Of a stretch of 64,000 nt of DNA, positions 52,647 through 61,536 are shown piece after piece. A model generated the notes under the pieces. It saw nothing but the letters and a program-made list of their open reading frames with translations. It searched no databases and was not told the origin of the DNA. Made by a program: the position numbers and the translations under genes. The stretch is from Bacillota bacterium (GTDB taxonomy: Bacteria; Bacillota; Clostridia; Oscillospirales; Acutalibacteraceae). Every line of letters begins with the position of its first letter. Position 1 is the stretch's first letter. The DNA lies in contig JAETSA010000001.1 of assembly GCA_021769885.1 (NCBI GenBank), positions 103,963 through 167,962 on the forward strand. The letters run 5' to 3'.

Positions 52647-52679
52647 CCCCCTCATACTCTACTACAAAGTATGAGGGGG
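52647..52679 (-). promoter_or_regulatory. Hairpin that buries the TIGR04086 ribosome site
   Basis: On the minus strand CCCCCTCATACT (52679-52668) pairs perfectly with AGTATGAGGGGG (52658-52647) around a 9-base loop. The GAGGGGG part of the second arm is the ribosome site of the next gene. TTATTTTT follows, so it could also be a terminator after yajC. Either way it would reduce expression of the membrane protein relative to yajC. Confidence 0.7.
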
Positions 52680-52699
52680 CATATTTTTTTATGCTGTAA

Positions 52700-53113
52700 T
52701 CAGTCTTCTTTTTTGCTCTTTTTCTTCGCCTGAGCCTTTTCTTCTTTCGCCTTGGCCTGCGCCGCTTTCATAGCTTCACGTTCAGCTTGAAGCTTTTCAG
52801 TCGCCGTATTATTGACCTGAATTGCCCAGCGAGCAATTTTCATCTTGTTGCGATCTGCACCCGTTTCAATAATCAATGCGTCCTCTTTTACTGTGACGAC
52901 ACGACCCATAATTCCGCCGATTGTGGTGACTTCATCACCGACCTGCGTGTTGTCGCGCATTTCCTGATCCTTTTTCTGCTGCTTTTTTTGCGGACGAATC
53001 ATCAGAAAATACATAAGTGCAAACATTGCAACGAACGGCAAAATCATTGCAAGCGAACTGTTTTTCCCGGTTGCGCCGCCTGTAGCAGCTTCCAAAGTTA
53101 AAAGTTCAAACAT
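52700..53113 (-). CDS. yajC: Preprotein translocase subunit YajC
   Basis: A 137-residue Sec accessory protein: one membrane segment (about residues 20-38, MILPFVAMFALMYFLMIRPQKK) and a cytoplasmic domain with NTQVGDEVTTIGGIMGRVV. The C terminus is an Ala/Lys/Glu-rich helical tail longer than usual. The ATG at 53113 follows GGAGG by 8 bases. It lies downstream of tgt. Confidence 0.93.
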   Translation of the reverse strand: MFELLTLEAATGGATGKNSSLAMILPFVAMFALMYFLMIRPQKKQQKKDQEMRDNTQVGDEVTTIGGIMGRVVTVKEDALIIETGADRNKMKIARWAIQVNNTATEKLQAEREAMKAAQAKAKEEKAQAKKKSKKED

Positions 53114-53207
53114 AAATTGTTCCTCCAAATCAAAATCTTTTGATATTATACAATTAAAGTAAAAAAAATGCAATAGAAAAGCAAAACTTTACAAATTCCT
53201 AACAAAA

Positions 53208-54338
53208 TTATATACGAGTGTCTAATTTTTCCACATTTTCCCGTTTGAAATCCGCAAAGGTATTTGTTTCAATAGCCGCACGGATTTTTGTCATCAGCGT
53301 ATTATAAAAATAGAGATTGTGCATTACGGCAAGCCGCATCGCAAGCATTTCACCGGATTTGAGCAAATGGCGGATGTAAGCACGGGAATGTTTTTGACAA
53401 GTCGGGCAGCCACACCCCTCTTCAATCGGCGATAAATCGTTTTTATATTTTTCATTGTTGAGGTTGATAATCCCGTTCATTGTAAACAAATGCCCGTGAC
53501 GCGCATTGCGGCTCGGCATAACGCAGTCGAACAAGTCCACACCCCGGCTGACCGCTTCCAGAATATTTCCCGGTGTACCGACGCCCATCAAATAACGCGG
53601 TTTGTCTTTTGGCATATACGGCTCCACAGCTGAAATAATACGGTACATATCTTCTTTCGGTTCGCCGACTGCCAAGCCTCCGATTGCATAGCCATCTAAA
53701 TCCAGTTCCGCGATTCTCTGCATATTTTCAATACGCAAATCGTCATAAGTACAGCCCTGATTGATGCCGAATAACAGCTGATGTGGATTGATTGTATCTT
53801 CTAAAGCGTTTAGGCGCTCCATTTCCGCTTTACAGCGAATCAGCCAGCGCACAGTTCGGTCACAGGAATCCTTCGCATAGCGGTATTCTGCGGGATTTTC
53901 CACACACTCGTCAAATGCCATAGCGATTGTAGAGCCGAGGTTGGACTGAATTTGCATACTTTCCTCAGGACCCATAAATATCTTGCGACCGTCTACGTGA
54001 GAATTAAAGTGCACACCCTCCTCTTTAATTTTGCGAAGCTTTGCAAGGGAGAACACCTGAAAGCCGCCGCTGTCTGTGAGAATCGGACCGTCCCAGCCCG
54101 TGAATTTATGCAAACCGCCAAGCTCCTTTATAAGCGTATCACTCGGGCGGACATGTAAATGATATGTATTGCACAGCTGTACCTGACAGCCGATGTCTTT
54201 CAAATCGTAAGCGGATACACCGCCTTTGATAGCGCCTTGTGTAGCAACATTCATAAATGCAGGGGTCTGTACGGTGCCGTGTACGGTGGTAAATTCTGCA
54301 CGGCGAGCCATACCCTCAGTTTTTAAAACTTGAAACAT
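53208..54338 (-). CDS. tgt: Queuine/preQ1 tRNA-ribosyltransferase
   Basis: A 376-residue enzyme inserting preQ1 at position 34 of tRNAs for Tyr, His, Asn and Asp. Motifs: LTDSGGFQVFSL (nucleophilic region), GSTIAMAFDECVENPA, LFGINQGCTYDDLR, LDGYAIGGLAVGEPKEDM, and the zinc site CGCPTC with HNLYFYN. The ATG at 54338 follows AGAGGA at 11 bases; a longer in-frame start has no site. It lies 20 bases after queA. Confidence 0.96.
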   Translation of the reverse strand: MFQVLKTEGMARRAEFTTVHGTVQTPAFMNVATQGAIKGGVSAYDLKDIGCQVQLCNTYHLHVRPSDTLIKELGGLHKFTGWDGPILTDSGGFQVFSLAKLRKIKEEGVHFNSHVDGRKIFMGPEESMQIQSNLGSTIAMAFDECVENPAEYRYAKDSCDRTVRWLIRCKAEMERLNALEDTINPHQLLFGINQGCTYDDLRIENMQRIAELDLDGYAIGGLAVGEPKEDMYRIISAVEPYMPKDKPRYLMGVGTPGNILEAVSRGVDLFDCVMPSRNARHGHLFTMNGIINLNNEKYKNDLSPIEEGCGCPTCQKHSRAYIRHLLKSGEMLAMRLAVMHNLYFYNTLMTKIRAAIETNTFADFKRENVEKLDTRI

Positions 54339-54358
54339 AAATATTTTAATCCTCTCTA

Positions 54359-55387
54359 TTAAAGCAAAAGCATACAATCGCCAAAAGAGAAGAATCTGTA
54401 TTCTTCGGAAACGGCGATATTATACGCTTTCAGCACTTCCTCACGGTCATAAAAGGCGGAAACCAACATAATCAGGGTACTTTCGGGCAAATGGAAATTG
54501 GTAAGCAAACCGTCAATACACTTAAACTGATATCCCGGATAAATGAAGATGTTTGTCCAACCGTCCGCCGCACAGATTTTTCCGTTAAAGGTCGCCACAC
54601 TCTCTAAGGTACGGCAGCTCGTAGTCCCGACAGCAATGACGCGCCCGCCGTTTGCTTTCGTTTCCAAAATCAGCTGAGCAGTTTCCTCGGGCAAATGATA
54701 ATGCTCCGAATGCATTTGGTGCTCTTCAATATTTTCCGCTTTTACGGGACGGAATGTACCGATACCGACGTGCAGTGTAACGAATCCAATTTTTACACCC
54801 TTATCCTTGATCTTTTGAAGCATTTCGGGGGTGAAATGCAATCCCGCAGTCGGCGCGGCGGCAGAACCCAACTCTTTGGAATACACGGTCTGATACCGTT
54901 CACCATCCTCTAACTTTTCGGTAATATAATGCGGCAAAGGCATTTCGCCGACTTTTTCAAGAACAGGAAATATACTTTCGCCTTCGAAATCAAAATGTGC
55001 TATACGGTTGCCGTTCTCTAAGACTTCGAGAATCTCCGCGCGTAAAATCCCGTTTCCGAATGTAAACCGTGCGCCGACTTTTGCACGCCGACCGGGTCCT
55101 GTAATCACTTCCCACACATCATTTTCTTTTTGATTCAAAAGCAGAAACTCCACGTGCGCGCCTGTTTCTTCTTTTTCGCCGTACAGACGCGCAGGCAAAA
55201 CGCGTGTATCATTTAAAATTAAGCAGTCCCCGCTTCTGAGATACTCTAAAATGTCATAGAAATGCTTATGGTCGATTTCGTGTGTGTCGCGGTGCAAAAC
55301 CATCATTTTGGAGTGGTCACGCGGCTCTATAGGCGTTTGTGCGATACGTTCTTTTGGTAAATCATAATAAAAATCTTGCTTTTTCAT
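54359..55387 (-). CDS. queA: S-adenosylmethionine:tRNA ribosyltransferase-isomerase
   Basis: A 342-residue enzyme making epoxyqueuosine from preQ1-tRNA. Motifs: [52 protein letters not shown] and [24 protein letters not shown] precedes the ATG. It begins the queA-tgt-yajC-TIGR04086-spoIIM series and is divergent from the lysine operon. Confidence 0.96.
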   Translation of the reverse strand: MKKQDFYYDLPKERIAQTPIEPRDHSKMMVLHRDTHEIDHKHFYDILEYLRSGDCLILNDTRVLPARLYGEKEETGAHVEFLLLNQKENDVWEVITGPGRRAKVGARFTFGNGILRAEILEVLENGNRIAHFDFEGESIFPVLEKVGEMPLPHYITEKLEDGERYQTVYSKELGSAAAPTAGLHFTPEMLQKIKDKGVKIGFVTLHVGIGTFRPVKAENIEEHQMHSEHYHLPEETAQLILETKANGGRVIAVGTTSCRTLESVATFNGKICAADGWTNIFIYPGYQFKCIDGLLTNFHLPESTLIMLVSAFYDREEVLKAYNIAVSEEYRFFSFGDCMLLL

Positions 55388-55426
55388 TGTAAATCTCCCG
55401 ATAAAATGATAAATCTGTGAAAATGA

Positions 55427-55455
55427 TTGACTATTGCAAATAATAATGGTATTAT
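55427..55455 (+). promoter_or_regulatory. Promoter of the lysine biosynthesis operon
   Basis: TTGACT (55427-55432) and TATTAT (55450-55455) are 17 bases apart. Transcription would begin near 55462, just before the first stem of the lysine riboswitch. Confidence 0.65.
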
Positions 55456-55464
55456 AGAAATAAC

Positions 55465-55636
55465 TGCAATAGAGGTGCGAAAAGCATCAGTAATGCGTCT
55501 GAGATTGCCAAAATCGGAGACGGCGTGCGAAAGGGCTTTTCGCCGAAAACATTTTTGCCTTTGGCAGGCATTTGTTTGGGCGTGTTTGCAAACAGCAACA
55601 CGACTGTCATCAAAGCTTGATGGAGTGCTATTGTGC
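55465..55636 (+). promoter_or_regulatory. Lysine riboswitch (L box)
   Basis: The leader carries the L-box landmarks in order: AATAGAGGTGCGAA (55469 onward), CAGTAATGCG, CGAAAGGG with CGCCGAAAA, CTGTCATC and TGATGGAGTGCTATTG (closing near 55634). CAATAG and CTATTG form the P1 helix. The regulated genes are asd, dapA and dapB, which make lysine, and a terminator follows at 55683. Lysine binding should favour that terminator. Confidence 0.9.
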
Positions 55637-55682
55637 ATACAGCGATTTACGCAGTTCGCACGCACAAAAAATTCTTTGATGA

Positions 55683-55707
55683 CCGGTTGTAGCAACCGGC
55701 TTTTTTT
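55683..55707 (+). terminator. Riboswitch-controlled terminator before asd
   Basis: CCGGTTG (55683-55689) pairs with CAACCGG (55693-55699) and is followed by seven T. It is the expression platform of the lysine riboswitch. Confidence 0.88.
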
Positions 55708-55747
55708 ATGCAGATAATAGAATAACACGTTTTGGAGGTAAACACAA

Positions 55748-56830
55748 GTGGAAAAACAGTATAATGTCGGTGTAATCGGCGCAACGGGTATGGTTGGGCA
55801 AAGATTTTTGACGCTTCTTTGCAATCATCCGTGGTTCAATGTTAAAGTTGTTGCGGCAAGTCCGCGTTCTGCAGGCAAAAAATATGCGGATGCGGTCGGC
55901 ACAAAATGGTGTATGGATACAGACATCCCCGAGAATGTAAAAGATATGATTGTGATGGACGCCACAGGCGATGTTGAAAAAATCGCAGGTATGGTCGATT
56001 TCGTATTCTGCGCTGTCGATATGAAAAAAGACGAAATCAAGGCACTGGAAGAACAATATGCAAAAGCAGAGTGTCCTGTAGTATCCAACAACAGCGCACA
56101 CCGCCATACACCCGATGTGCCGATGGTTGTACCGGAGCTGAATGCCGACCATATTCATATCATTCCTGCGCAGAGAAAGCGCTTGGGCACAAAACGCGGT
56201 TTCGTGGCGGTGAAATCCAACTGCTCTCTGCAAAGCTATGTACCTGCTCTGTTCCCGCTGTCTAAATTCGGTGTAAAGGATGTTTTGGTATGCACCTATC
56301 AGGCGATTTCGGGCGCAGGCAAAACCTTTGAGACTTGGCCTGAAATGGTGGATAACGTCATCCCGTTTATCGGCGGTGAGGAAGAGAAGAGTGAGCAGGA
56401 GCCTTTGAAGATTTGGGGTAAAATCGAGGGCGACGTAATTCAGCCTGCATCCTCTCCGAATTTCACGGCACAATGCCTGCGCGTACCTGTTTCCAACGGT
56501 CATATGGGCGCGGTATTTGTACGCTTTGAGAATAAACCCTCGAAAGAGGAAATTTTGGAGGTTTGGAAAAACTTCAAGGGCAAAGCACAGGAATTGGATT
56601 TGCCGAGTGCACCGAAGCAGTTCCTCAACTACTTTGTCGAGGACAATATGCCGCAGACAAAGCTCAACAGAATGTTAGAGGGCGGTATGGCAATTTCTAT
56701 CGGCAGACTTCGCGAAGATACACAGTACGATTACAAATTTGTTTGTCTTTCTCACAATACCCTGCGCGGCGCGGCAGGCGGCGCTGTTTTGCTTGCTGAA
56801 CTGCTTTGCGCAGAAGGTTATATGGACTGA
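55748..56830 (+). CDS. asd: Aspartate-semialdehyde dehydrogenase
   Basis: A 360-residue NADP enzyme converting aspartyl phosphate to the semialdehyde, the branch point to lysine and threonine. VGVIGATGMVGQRFL is the dinucleotide site, VKSNCSLQSYVPAL carries the catalytic Cys, and SNGHMGAVFVRF follows. The length and the NNSAHRHTPDVPMVVPE segment mark the archaeal/fungal-like ASADH type found in some Clostridia. GTG start at 55748 after GGAGG. First gene after the lysine riboswitch. Confidence 0.95.
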   Translation: MEKQYNVGVIGATGMVGQRFLTLLCNHPWFNVKVVAASPRSAGKKYADAVGTKWCMDTDIPENVKDMIVMDATGDVEKIAGMVDFVFCAVDMKKDEIKALEEQYAKAECPVVSNNSAHRHTPDVPMVVPELNADHIHIIPAQRKRLGTKRGFVAVKSNCSLQSYVPALFPLSKFGVKDVLVCTYQAISGAGKTFETWPEMVDNVIPFIGGEEEKSEQEPLKIWGKIEGDVIQPASSPNFTAQCLRVPVSNGHMGAVFVRFENKPSKEEILEVWKNFKGKAQELDLPSAPKQFLNYFVEDNMPQTKLNRMLEGGMAISIGRLREDTQYDYKFVCLSHNTLRGAAGGAVLLAELLCAEGYMD

Positions 56831-56845
56831 TTGGAGGCATAATTT

Positions 56846-57733
56846 ATGAAAAAGCCGATTTTCACCGGCGCGGGTGTTGCCATTATTACGCCGTTTACGG
56901 CGGACGGTAAGGTCAACTACCCTGCCCTGAAAACCATTTTGGAATATCAAATTGCACACGGCACAGACTCCATTGTTATTTGCGGTACAACGGGCGAAAG
57001 CGCTACACTGACGCACGAGGAGCACACGGAAGCAATTCGCTTTACAGTAGAAACCGTTGCAGGTCGTATCCCTGTTATTGCGGGTACAGGCAGTAACGAT
57101 ACAGCGTATGCCCTTACCCTCTCCAATGAAGCTGAAAAAATCGGCGTAGACGGTCTTTTGATGGTTACACCGTATTACAACAAGGCTTCACAGGAAGGGC
57201 TTTACAGACACTATACGTATCTTGCTGACCGCGTTTCCACACCTGTCATTATTTATAATGTTCCGAGCCGCACAGGCTGTGAAGTAAAACCCGAGACCTA
57301 CGCTGCACTTTCCAAACATAAAATGATTTATGCCGCTAAGGAAGCAACCGGCAATCTTTCTTCAATTGCGAAAACCATTTCGCTCTGCGATGACGATTTT
57401 GCCGTATATTCGGGCAATGACGATCAGATTACCGCGATTATGTCTTTGGGTGGTAAAGGTGTAATTTCCGTGCTTTCCAATATCGCACCGCAGTTGGCAC
57501 ACGATATTGCAATTTCCGCTTTAAACGGCGATTTTGAAACCAGCCGTAAATTACAGCTTGACTATTTGGAACTTTGCAATGCGATGTTTATGGATGTAAA
57601 TCCCATTCCCGTCAAGCAGGCCATGCGTATGATGGGCTTCGATGCAGGTCCGCTGCGTATGCCGCTTTGCGATATGAATGCAGAAAACACTGCCAAATTG
57701 GAAGCGGTTATGAAAAAATACAAGCTGATATAA
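56846..57733 (+). CDS. dapA: 4-hydroxy-tetrahydrodipicolinate synthase
   Basis: A 295-residue aldolase-fold enzyme condensing pyruvate with aspartate semialdehyde. Motifs: GAGVAIITPFTADG, CGTTGESATLTHEEH, VTPYYNKASQEGLYRHY with the catalytic Tyr, YNVPSRTG, and the Schiff-base Lys in YAAKEATGN. It is 15 bases after asd. Confidence 0.97.
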   Translation: MKKPIFTGAGVAIITPFTADGKVNYPALKTILEYQIAHGTDSIVICGTTGESATLTHEEHTEAIRFTVETVAGRIPVIAGTGSNDTAYALTLSNEAEKIGVDGLLMVTPYYNKASQEGLYRHYTYLADRVSTPVIIYNVPSRTGCEVKPETYAALSKHKMIYAAKEATGNLSSIAKTISLCDDDFAVYSGNDDQITAIMSLGGKGVISVLSNIAPQLAHDIAISALNGDFETSRKLQLDYLELCNAMFMDVNPIPVKQAMRMMGFDAGPLRMPLCDMNAENTAKLEAVMKKYKLI

Positions 57734-57767
57734 CAGCAAAATGTAAAACACTTTGGGATGTGAAAAA

Positions 57768-58520
57768 ATGACAAGAATTATTTTGAGCGGCTGTTTCGGG
57801 CATATGGGCCGTGTGATTGCAGATACGGTTTCCAAGCGTTCGGATTGTGAAATCGTTGCAGGCGTGGATATCGGCGACGGTGTTGCGGATTTTCCCGTTT
57901 TCAAGCATTTTTCGGATGTGAATGTATCTGCCGATGTGATTATTGACTTTTCACATCCGTCCGTGCTTGAAGGCTTGCTTAGCTTCGCGAAAGAAACGCA
58001 CACCGCCGCAGTGGTTGCCACAACCGGTCTTTCAGATGAACAGGTATCCGCACTGAAAGCGGCGGCTGCTGAAATTCCCGTGTTTTTCTCTGCCAATATG
58101 TCGATTGGCGTGAGTTTGATAGCAGAGCTTGCGGCAAAGGCGGCACACGTTTTAGACGGTTCTTTTGATATTGAAATCGTAGAAATGCACCACAATCAAA
58201 AAATTGACGCACCGAGCGGCACGGCTTTGATGTTAGCGGATTCGATTTCGGATGCGCTTTCTCAAAAACCGCATTATGAGTTTGACCGCCACTCCAAGCG
58301 TGCGAAGCGTGACGCAAACGAAATCGGCATTCACGCAGTGCGCGGCGGCACGATTGTCGGTGAACACGAAATTATTTTCGCGGGTATGGATGAGATTATC
58401 AAAATATCGCACTCGGCGCGTTCTAAGAGCCTTTTTGCTACAGGAGCCGTCAATGCCGCGATATTTATAAACGGCAAACCTGCGAAGCTGTACTCGATGA
58501 AAGACTTGGTTGCAGAATAA
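57768..58520 (+). CDS. dapB: 4-hydroxy-tetrahydrodipicolinate reductase
   Basis: A 250-residue NAD(P)H enzyme. IILSGCFGHMGRVIADTV is the dinucleotide site, IIDFSHPSVLEGLL follows, and EIVEMHHNQKIDAPSGTALMLA is the family signature with the catalytic His/Lys. The ATG at 57768 is chosen over an upstream in-frame TTG. It is third in the lysine operon. Confidence 0.97.
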   Translation: MTRIILSGCFGHMGRVIADTVSKRSDCEIVAGVDIGDGVADFPVFKHFSDVNVSADVIIDFSHPSVLEGLLSFAKETHTAAVVATTGLSDEQVSALKAAAAEIPVFFSANMSIGVSLIAELAAKAAHVLDGSFDIEIVEMHHNQKIDAPSGTALMLADSISDALSQKPHYEFDRHSKRAKRDANEIGIHAVRGGTIVGEHEIIFAGMDEIIKISHSARSKSLFATGAVNAAIFINGKPAKLYSMKDLVAE

Positions 58521-58536
58521 GAATGGAGAAAACGGT

Positions 58537-58998
58537 ATGAATGCGATTCAAAGTATTACAGTTGTTGAGGACGTCACTCTGATTTCCTTACACGATTCCC
58601 CTGCAGATATTGATATGATTGCAAAGATTTTTGCAATGATCTCCGAGGCGGGCATTGATGTGGATATGATTTCACAAACCCCACCCCACCGCAATATTCC
58701 CGACCTTTCTTTTACGATTGCAGGCGAAGATATGGGCGGTATTTTGGAAATTTCTTCACGTCTTCGGGAATTGAATCCCGATTTGAAGCTTTCTATCAGC
58801 AACGGGCACTGCAAAATTTCCGTATTCGGCGAGGGTATGCGCGGCTGTCCCGGTATTGCAGGCAAGGTGTTTCAGGCAGTCGCAGAAGCCAAGGCGGATG
58901 TCAGTATGATTACAACTTCCGAAGTGGATATTTCTGTTTTGGTAGCCAAAGCAGACTTGGAAAACACTTTAGAAGCACTGCACAAGATATTTGATTGA
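58537..58998 (+). CDS. Free-standing aspartokinase-type regulatory ACT protein
   Basis: A 153-residue protein with two ACT domains and no kinase domain. VTLISLHDSPADIDMIAKIFAMISEAG, then IDVDMISQ and later GHCKISVFGEGMRGCPGIAGKVFQ and SMITTSEVDISVLV are the pattern of the regulatory C-terminal half of lysine-sensitive aspartokinases. In Bacillus subtilis a similar-sized beta subunit of aspartokinase II is made from an internal start; here it is a separate gene. GGAG precedes the ATG. Being last in the riboswitch operon supports a role in lysine control. Confidence 0.85.
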   Translation: MNAIQSITVVEDVTLISLHDSPADIDMIAKIFAMISEAGIDVDMISQTPPHRNIPDLSFTIAGEDMGGILEISSRLRELNPDLKLSISNGHCKISVFGEGMRGCPGIAGKVFQAVAEAKADVSMITTSEVDISVLVAKADLENTLEALHKIFD

Positions 58999-59021
58999 TG
59001 TGATTACTGCAATTAAACAAA

Positions 59022-59109
59022 GACCGCTGGCAGGTTATTTCGTTGATGAGCGGTAACACAAAAGCGGCGATATTGGTTAAGCGGTCAGAGCATTGTGTTC
59101 TGACCGCTT
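59022..59109 (+). promoter_or_regulatory. Competing hairpins between the lysine operon and the S66 gene
   Basis: AAGCGGTCAGA (59079-59089) pairs perfectly with TCTGACCGCTT (59099-59109). Its core AGCGGTC can instead pair with GACCGCT (59022-59028), which also pairs with AGCGGT (59049-59054). The structures exclude one another, as in attenuators. No T run follows the last hairpin. It may be a terminator of the lysine operon or a control element of the next gene. Confidence 0.45.
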
Positions 59110-59166
59110 ATGTGTTATAAATTTGTTCGAAGATATTTTGACAATCGGAAAAGGAGAGTGGAACGA

Positions 59167-60201
59167 ATGATAAAGCCAAAAAGATTAAGTAAAGGTGAAA
59201 AAATTGCAATTGTAAGCTTATCTTGGGGTGGCTTAGGGGACGATTGTTTTATTCATAAATTTAATATTGCGAAAGAACGTTTGGAAAAAGATTTTGGGTT
59301 AGAGGTAGTCTGTATGCCTCATGCATTAAAAGGGAGCGAATTTGTAGCAAATCATCCGGAATTGCGTGCAAAGGATTTAATGAACGCCTTTGTCGATGAT
59401 TCAATTTCTGCGATTTTTTGTGCTATCGGCGGAGATGATACAATACGGATACTGCCTTATATAGATTTGGATATCATTAAAAATAATCCGAAAATTTTTA
59501 TGGGGTATTCAGATACGACCATTAATCACTTTATGATGCATAAAGCGGGATTGGTATCTTTTTACGGTCCGTCAATTATGTGTGAGTTCGGTGAATATGT
59601 TAAAATGTTCGAATACACTCAAAAAGCAGTCGAAGATATACTCTTTGGCGAATGGGAACAATATCAAGTTTTGCCGAGTGCTGAATGGACGGATGACTAT
59701 ATTCCCTGGCAAGAAAGCAACATAAATACTCCGCATAATATGAAAAAAGATTCTCATGGATATGAGGTGATAAATGGAAACGGAGTCGTTCAAGGTCATT
59801 TGCTCGGCGGATGTATAGATGTATTTATGATGGCAATTGGAACTGAAATCTGGCCTACACTTCAGGAATGGGAAGATGCGATTCTTTTTATCGAGACAAG
59901 TGAGGACAAGCCGTCACCGGATTTTATAAAATGGACATTCAGAAATCTTGCAGCACAAGGGATTCTAAATGGAATTAAAGGAATTATCGTGGGTAAGCCG
60001 CAGGGTGAAAAATACTACGATGAATATAAAACTGCAATTATGCAGGTTATTGTGAATGAAGAGCACTTAGATAATTTGCCTATTTTTTATAATGTCAATT
60101 TCGGTCATGCAAAGCCCATTGGCATTATTCCCTATGGTATTCAGGCGCAATTAGACTGTAAAAACAAATCCATTGTTTTGTTGGAGTGCCCAACGGTTTA
60201 A
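59167..60201 (+). CDS. LD-carboxypeptidase / MccF-like peptidase (S66)
   Basis: A 344-residue peptidase of family S66, whose members trim the peptidoglycan peptide or detoxify microcin-C-like nucleotides. The start has KGEKIAIVSLSWGG, the nucleophile Ser lies in MGYSDTTINHFMM, and GHLLGGCIDVFMMAIGTEIWP and FIETSEDKPSP follow, which resemble MccF. The ATG at 59167 follows AAAGGAG. Codon use is more AT-rich than in the dap genes, hinting at later acquisition. It is a single-gene unit with its own terminator. Confidence 0.88.
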   Translation: MIKPKRLSKGEKIAIVSLSWGGLGDDCFIHKFNIAKERLEKDFGLEVVCMPHALKGSEFVANHPELRAKDLMNAFVDDSISAIFCAIGGDDTIRILPYIDLDIIKNNPKIFMGYSDTTINHFMMHKAGLVSFYGPSIMCEFGEYVKMFEYTQKAVEDILFGEWEQYQVLPSAEWTDDYIPWQESNINTPHNMKKDSHGYEVINGNGVVQGHLLGGCIDVFMMAIGTEIWPTLQEWEDAILFIETSEDKPSPDFIKWTFRNLAAQGILNGIKGIIVGKPQGEKYYDEYKTAIMQVIVNEEHLDNLPIFYNVNFGHAKPIGIIPYGIQAQLDCKNKSIVLLECPTV

Positions 60202-60206
60202 TTTAT

Positions 60207-60249
60207 AAAAAACAAGGTACAGATCGAAACGACTGTACCTTGTTTTTTT
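60207..60249. terminator. Bidirectional terminator between the S66 gene and tyrS
   Basis: AACAAGGTACAG (60211-60222) pairs perfectly with CTGTACCTTGTT (60233-60244), extended by flanking A/T pairs, with T runs on both strands. The genes converge here. Confidence 0.93.
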
Positions 60250-60289
60250 ACCTTACTCTTTTTGCAGTAATTAGGCTATTCCGGTGCAA

Positions 60290-61516
60290 TTAAGCCAAAG
60301 TAATTTTGTAAAACACTTTCTTACCTTTTTTCAGAATTTTATCGTTTCCTTCAAGGTCAGCAACCGTCAAGCTTGCCACAGGGTCTGTAACCTTTTGCTC
60401 GTCTAAGGTTACACCGCCCTGCTGAATCAGACGTCTCCCCTCGCCCTTGGATTTAATCAAGCCTGCTTTGAGCATAATTTCATTGATTTGAATTTGACCG
60501 TCTGTAAAGTCCTCGGCAGTAAGTGCCACGGTCGGCATATTTTCGGTATCTGCCGCGCCTGAGAACAGTGCGCGCGCCGCCTCCTGTGCTTTGGTCGCCT
60601 TTTCCTCGCCGTGAACGAGTGCCGTCAGCTCATATGCCAAAATCTCTTTGGCACGGTTTAACTGACTGCCCTCCCACGATTCCATCTTTTCAATTTCTTC
60701 AAGCGGCAGGAATGTGAGCATACGAATGCATTTCAACACGTCCGCATCGTCCACATTCCGCCAATACTGATAAAAATCAAACGGAGAGGTTTTGTTTTCA
60801 TCCAACCACACAGCACCCGACTGCGTTTTGCCCATTTTTTTACCCTCGGAATTGAGCAACAGCGTAATAGTCATAGCGTAAGCATCTTTGCCAAGCTTAC
60901 GGCGAATCAGTTCTGTACCGCCGAGCATATTGCTCCACTGGTCGTCGCCGCCGAACTGCATATTACAGCCGTACTTTTGGAACAATTCGTAGAAGTCATA
61001 GCTTTGCATAATCATATAGTTGAACTCTAAAAAGCTCAAGCCTTTTTCCATACGCTGTTTGTAGCATTCCGCTGTCAGCATACGATTTACGCTGAAGCAA
61101 GCGCCGACTTCGCGAAGCAATTCAATATAGTTTAAATCCATCAGCCAATCTGCATTGTTGACCATCAGCGCTTTGCCGTCTGAAAAGTCAATAAAACGGC
61201 TCATCTGCTTTTTAAAGCAGTCACAGTTGTGCTGAATGGTTTCAGGCGTCAGCATTTGGCGCATATCGCTTCTGCCCGAGGGGTCGCCAATCATACCTGT
61301 GCCGCCGCCGATGAGTGCAATCGGCTTATTGCCTGCCATTTGTAAACGCTTCATTAAGCAAAGCGCCATAAAGTGCCCGACATGCAGGCTGTCCGCTGTG
61401 GGGTCAAAGCCGATATAAAAAACTGCTTTGCCGTTGTTGACAAGCTCACGGATTTCAGGCTCATCCGTCACCTGTGCAATTAAACCTCTTGCTTGCAATT
61501 CTTCGTAAACGCCCAT
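60290..61516 (-). CDS. tyrS: Tyrosyl-tRNA synthetase
   Basis: A 408-residue class I synthetase. The HIGH-like motif is SLHVGHF, then GGGTGMIGDPSG, QFGGDDQW, and the KMSKS-like loop is KKMGKT. A C-terminal S4 RNA-binding domain ends the protein (LIQQGGVTLDEQKV). The ATG at 61516 follows GGAGG; a longer in-frame start runs into the T-box terminator and is not used. Expression is controlled by the T-box upstream. Confidence 0.97.
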   Translation of the reverse strand: MGVYEELQARGLIAQVTDEPEIRELVNNGKAVFYIGFDPTADSLHVGHFMALCLMKRLQMAGNKPIALIGGGTGMIGDPSGRSDMRQMLTPETIQHNCDCFKKQMSRFIDFSDGKALMVNNADWLMDLNYIELLREVGACFSVNRMLTAECYKQRMEKGLSFLEFNYMIMQSYDFYELFQKYGCNMQFGGDDQWSNMLGGTELIRRKLGKDAYAMTITLLLNSEGKKMGKTQSGAVWLDENKTSPFDFYQYWRNVDDADVLKCIRMLTFLPLEEIEKMESWEGSQLNRAKEILAYELTALVHGEEKATKAQEAARALFSGAADTENMPTVALTAEDFTDGQIQINEIMLKAGLIKSKGEGRRLIQQGGVTLDEQKVTDPVASLTVADLEGNDKILKKGKKVFYKITLA

Positions 61517-61536
61517 AGTATTTTCCTCCAAAATAA

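Noticed and set aside
55706-56503. A 265-codon frame opposite asd
   Set aside because: It is a shadow frame with a Cys/His-rich composition typical of antisense reading; asd is clearly real.
59167-60201. The MccF-like peptidase as immunity for a neighbouring microcin cluster
   Set aside because: No microcin precursor, MccB-like adenylating enzyme or exporter is in the window.
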